Assembly: GCF_947242115.1 (NCBI RefSeq)
Contig: NC_074720.1
Span: 13,977,145 to 14,041,144, forward strand
DNA from: Biomphalaria glabrata
Taxonomy: Eukaryota > Mollusca > Gastropoda > Planorbidae
Reading direction: 5' to 3'
DNA: 64,000 nucleotides
In this document: positions 60,157 through 64,000 of the stretch, piece by piece
Layout of the letters: each line of letters opens with the position of its first letter
How positions within the stretch are numbered: the first letter of the stretch is position 1
The notes under the pieces: generated by a model
Database searches by the model: none
Told to the model about the DNA's origin: nothing
Seen by the model: only the letters and a program-made list of their open reading frames with translations
Made by a program: the position numbers and the translations under genes

Positions 60157-62919
60157 AAAAGAAAAAAATAAAAGTAATGAATGGTTTGAATTAAACACTA
60201 TACAGATTGTCTTCTTTTCCTCTTCATCGCCTGTCAACAAATGTCTATTGTTGTTGTTTTTTTCCCCACTGGCATTGAGATCTGGGTAGTTTCAACTCTG
60301 AGAGAGACTGCTCATATCCCCTATAGCCAGACATTTTTCCATAGTTAATAATTTGTGTACGATCAAGTTTCTTGTCTGGTGTGCAGTAGCAGTTCAAGAT
60401 ATTTAGATTTTCTTCTGAAAGTCTGAGCTTTGTGCCCATTTTTTCTGTTGTGTGTCATTGTTACAAACTGTGTTTGTGATTGTAATGGTAGGGCTAAATT
60501 TATTAAATAGTTTTACTCTACCATGGCTTGCACGAGATGCTGAGATTCTGGTCAACAGGGCCACGTGAATGTATGTAGGGGTAGATGAGATGTGTGATTT
60601 TGAGGTTAGTTGGTGACTGGACTCTGTGAGAGTGAGGATAGTTTCAGAGTCGGAGTTAATCGAGAGTTGTGAGTATAGGAATTTTTTTCCTATCAACGAT
60701 AGTCCATGTAGGGCGATGTATTTGTGTTGAAGTAATCTGATGACCTGACGTCTACTGTGTTTATATGTTATATAGCTAAGAAAAGTATTTTATTAGCTAT
60801 AAATCTGAGTTGTGTCTCTTTTGGAGATGATGTTAATGCTCCACTGTTAGACGTTGAGATACTATGTCGTCAAAAGATTGAACAAGGGCAGTGATCCAAA
60901 CAACTAGACAACGACCTTCACAACCAGCCATGGCAACCCTATATAAAGGCGGTTGGCTGCATTCCATTTAAGGATTTATTTTTTTATAGACTTTTAGTTG
61001 TGAAGTGTTGGCCAGAAGTTTGAACTTTCTGATCACTGCTTCAGGCTTTACAAGCTTGCTCAAAGAGTTTCGCCCCGTTACTGTGACAAGTCACTCAATT
61101 TTATCTCAGCATTAATTATTATTATTTATTTATTTTATTTTAATTATTTCCCATTTTTAGTACCGATTTCACTACCTACCCCTACCCTTTTCCTCTTCTC
61201 GCTAGACTTAGTCCACCACCTTGGGACAAGATCAAACAAACATACTTTGGTCTTCGGCGCCGGATGTCCGACTTTCACGTCGAAACCACCTGGGATGGAA
61301 TACACTTCTTCTCCACCCACGTCTCTCTTTGATCAAGGAGATTATTCGTGTCACCACGCCTCTTGACCCTTCCAATGTGCATCTTTCGTCGGACTTTACC
61401 CATGTGAGAGATAATCCTTAGCCTAGCGCATTTCCTGTTTCCGCCCATCTCTTCCGGACCTTTATAAGATAGAATAAGGCGAGTTAGACTCACTCCGTCA
61501 CTTATTCTTTTCGCTGACCAGTCGAGTCTGGACTACTTCATTCACTCTTACTTCTAGAAGAATAAAATTAGTGGTAAGCCGAACTTAATCACAGTTCCAT
61601 CTTAATTAGTCTGTGTATATTTCTCACTGGATGTTACCATGTGGATTTTATTATTTCATTTATATTTAATTAGTGCATTGTGTATTTCTCATTGTCGTGA
61701 GTAGAAAACATAAACATGGCATATGTATATATTTATGTATTGCATTATTCTATTAATGCCACGTTGCTCAATTGATCGTTGATGCAACCATGTATATATT
61801 AGTACATCTGATTTTGTTCCCTTTATCTCGGCTGACCGCCTTGATAATTTTACCAGCGCACTAATACTGCGCAATTAGAAAAGAGATATGAATTATCTCC
61901 CCTTTACTCATTTTACTCTAACGAGAGTTGCGCCCCTTGAACGGACACTCTCTCCATTCAAGCGCTTTCCATTGTTCATGACCGACGGCCATATGTAAAC
62001 AAACCGTGTATTGCTTGTCTAAATGTGTTGGAGGCAGGACGCCACATCTATTAGAATCGTCGCTGAACGAGGTTGCGTTCAATGTATTATGCACCACGGA
62101 GGCCCATTGAGTCCAACGCGAGCCTGCTTTTCTTTCTCGGTAGCCTTTGATCATTCAAGATCATTTGCAATGCAGCAGTTGTTTGGTCTCGGAGCTGTCT
62201 CTTCTAGAAGAATTACTATCCCTAGCGTCATCTACCCTGGTTAAATCGCCCTATACTCACTTTTCGCAATCTTGATTTATGAGATGATTTTAGTGAATAT
62301 CCTAAGCATTGGAATACCCCACGTCATCTTCTATGACTGCAAACCAGTTGGTCCGCGGCTGTTTATTCACAGCTAAAACCTTACATCTAAGGTTCCTTCC
62401 CCTATCAGCCACCAGGAGACGTGCTTGGCAGAAGATTTTTTTTCTTCTATTAAATCTCTACACATCTGATGCAGAGGTTCCGGCAAATAATGAAATATTA
62501 TTCTTTGTCTATTATGCTATAAGTGTAACTGTAAAATATAGTGAACTATTTGTCAAGAGAAATCAACTAGTAGCCAAAGACAGACAAGTGGCATAAGCAT
62601 GTCGTTTTTTTTAAACTACAATATTAGGTCAATATGCTTAAGGGGAAGTAACTAGCTATATCTTTAGACAATCTTTTGAAGAGTCTTAATTTTCCCTATT
62701 ATATGTTTGAAAAACAAAATATTTAACATTATGTTTCAATTAAATAAGAAAAATAATGTGTAACTGCACACAAAAATATTTCCACTATCTGTAGCGTATT
62801 TGCGCATAAAAGAAATATATATTTACTATTAAACAGCCTGTATTCTCTTGTAATATTGCAAAGCTTAAGGTTGTTACATTAAATTTTTAGAGACCGCCGG
62901 ATACACCCCACACATTTTC

Positions 62920-63084
62920 ATACTTACCTGGCATAGGACAAACGGTGATCACCCACGGCCGTTCTCCCAGGTCGAGGCTCACTCATTGCACTTCGGGTGG
63001 GCTGAAGCCTGCGATCACCCCAAATGTGGGTGACTCGGGTGCGTAATTTTTGCGTATGGGGAACTGCGTTCGCGCTAATCCCTG
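62920..63084 (+). ncRNA. RNU1: U1 spliceosomal snRNA, unit 13 (165 nt)
   Basis: Majority type, complete. The unit runs off the right edge of the window at 64000, within the R head. Confidence 0.95.
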
Positions 63085-64000
63085 AAAAGAAAAAAATAAA
63101 AGTAATGAATGGTTTGAATTAAACACTATACAGATTGTCTTCTTTTCCTCTTCATCGCCTGTCAACAAATGTCTATTGTTGTTGTTTTTTTCCCCACTGG
63201 CATTGAGATCTGGGTAGTTTCAACTCTGAGAGAGACTGCTCATATCCCCTATAGCCAGACATTTTTCCATAGTTAATAATTTGTGTACGATCAAGTTTCT
63301 TGTCTGGTGTGCAGTAGCAGTTCAAGATATTTAGATTTTCTTCTGAAAGTCTGAGCTTTGTGCCCATTTTTTCTGTTGTGTGTCATTGTTACAAACTGTG
63401 TTTGTGATTGTAATGGTAGGGCTAAATTTATTAAATAGTTTTACTCTACCATGGCTTGCACGAGATGCTGAGATTCTGGTCAACAGGGCCACGTGAATGT
63501 ATGTAGGGGTAGATGAGATGTGTGATTTTGAGGTTAGTTGGTGACTGGACTCTGTGAGAGTGAGGATAGTTTCAGAGTCGGAGTTAATCGAGAGTTGTGA
63601 GTATAGGAATTTTTTTCCTATCAACGATAGTCCATGTAGGGCGATGTATTTGTGTTGAAGTAATCTGATGACCTGACGTCTACTGTGTTTATATGTTATA
63701 TAGCTAAGAAAAGTATTTTATTAGCTATAAATCTGAGTTGTGTCTCTTTTGGAGATGATGTTAATGCTCCACTGTTAGACGTTGAGATACTATGTCGTCA
63801 AAAGATTGAACAAGGGCAGTGATCCAAACAACTAGACAACGACCTTCACAACCAGCCATGGCAACCCTATATAAAGGCGGTTGGCTGCATTCCATTTAAG
63901 GATTTATTTTTTTATAGACTTTTAGTTGTGAAGTGTTGGCCAGAAGTTTGAACTTTCTGATCACTGCTTCAGGCTTTACAAGCTCGCTCAAAGAGTTTCG

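Larger units (their letters stand above)
26683..64000 (+). repeat. Tandem array of U1 snRNA units (12 full, 1 partial; 2.92-2.94 kb each)
   Basis: Head-to-tail units start at 26683, 29619, 32538, 35472, 38391, 41327, 44261, 47195, 50129, 53063, 55997, 58931 and 61859 (phase set at CACTAATACTGCGC). Lengths are 2936, 2919, 2934, 2919, 2936, then 2934 six times, then 2928; the last unit is cut by the window edge. Units differ by only a few substitutions and short indels. Unit content from left to right: end of an inserted segment (172 bp), R body, U1 promoter region, U1 gene, 3' box, unassigned stretch, TATA box, R head, start of the inserted segment. The left end at 26683 falls inside the inserted segment. 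The right end is outside the window. The small open frames that recur in each unit are not convincing genes. Confidence 0.96.

Noticed and set aside
26683-64000. CRISPR-like or centromeric satellite array
   Set aside because: The unit is 2.9 kb with a defined snRNA gene and regulatory signals; there are no short repeats with unique spacers, and the unit is far longer than a typical satellite monomer.

Overview
The window reads as nuclear DNA of an animal, most likely a freshwater pulmonate snail. It is AT-rich, with one intron-rich host gene, RTE-type and L1/Tx1-type LINE fragments, tRNA-derived SINEs, a SPIN-like hAT miniature element and a small Ty3/gypsy element. The snail assignment is inference: SPIN elements are known from a pond snail, and the repeat style fits, but no single-copy marker here fixes the species.

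Layout. 1-6.7 kb is gene-poor: a decayed RTE-clade LINE fragment (minus strand, 60-735), a SPIN-like MITE with a perfect 8-bp target duplication (3158-3345), and two opposed tRNA-derived SINE heads (about 4.27-4.51 kb). 6760-13481 (minus strand) is a nine-exon host gene. Its exons join in frame to a 447-residue secreted or membrane protein of the GH18 di-N-acetylchitobiase (CTBS) family. All acidic residues of the GH18 catalytic motif are replaced, and a C-terminal transmembrane segment with a cytoplasmic tail is added, so it looks like a membrane-anchored pseudoenzyme. 13.5-14.8 kb is low-complexity, palindrome-rich sequence. 14914-19216 is a whole-looking, young Ty3/gypsy element with near-identical 142-bp LTRs and one 1294-residue gag-pol frame. 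It sits inside an older copy of a dispersed repeat, here called R.

19.2-26.7 kb is a repeat mosaic: a complete stand-alone R copy (19899-20617), three direct copies and one inverted fragment of a second repeat (Q) carrying a 25-bp minisatellite of variable copy number, and an L1/Tx1-like LINE whose reverse transcriptase core is missing.

From 26683 to the right edge the window is one head-to-tail tandem array of twelve complete units (2919-2936 bp) and a partial thirteenth. Every unit carries one U1 snRNA gene on the plus strand, 13 in all. Eleven copies are 165 or 167 nt with the 5' splice-site recognition sequence, a U1A-type loop, stem-loop III and an Sm site. Two copies (units 2 and 4) are 150 nt, having lost the 3' side of stem-loop III. 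The stem-loop I loop, which binds U1-70K in other animals, departs from the usual sequence in all copies. Each unit also contains R split in two by a segment of about 955 bp, with a TATA box directly upstream of the R start. Sequence variants are shuffled between units in a way that suggests unequal crossing-over and gene conversion. The array is the main feature of the window.
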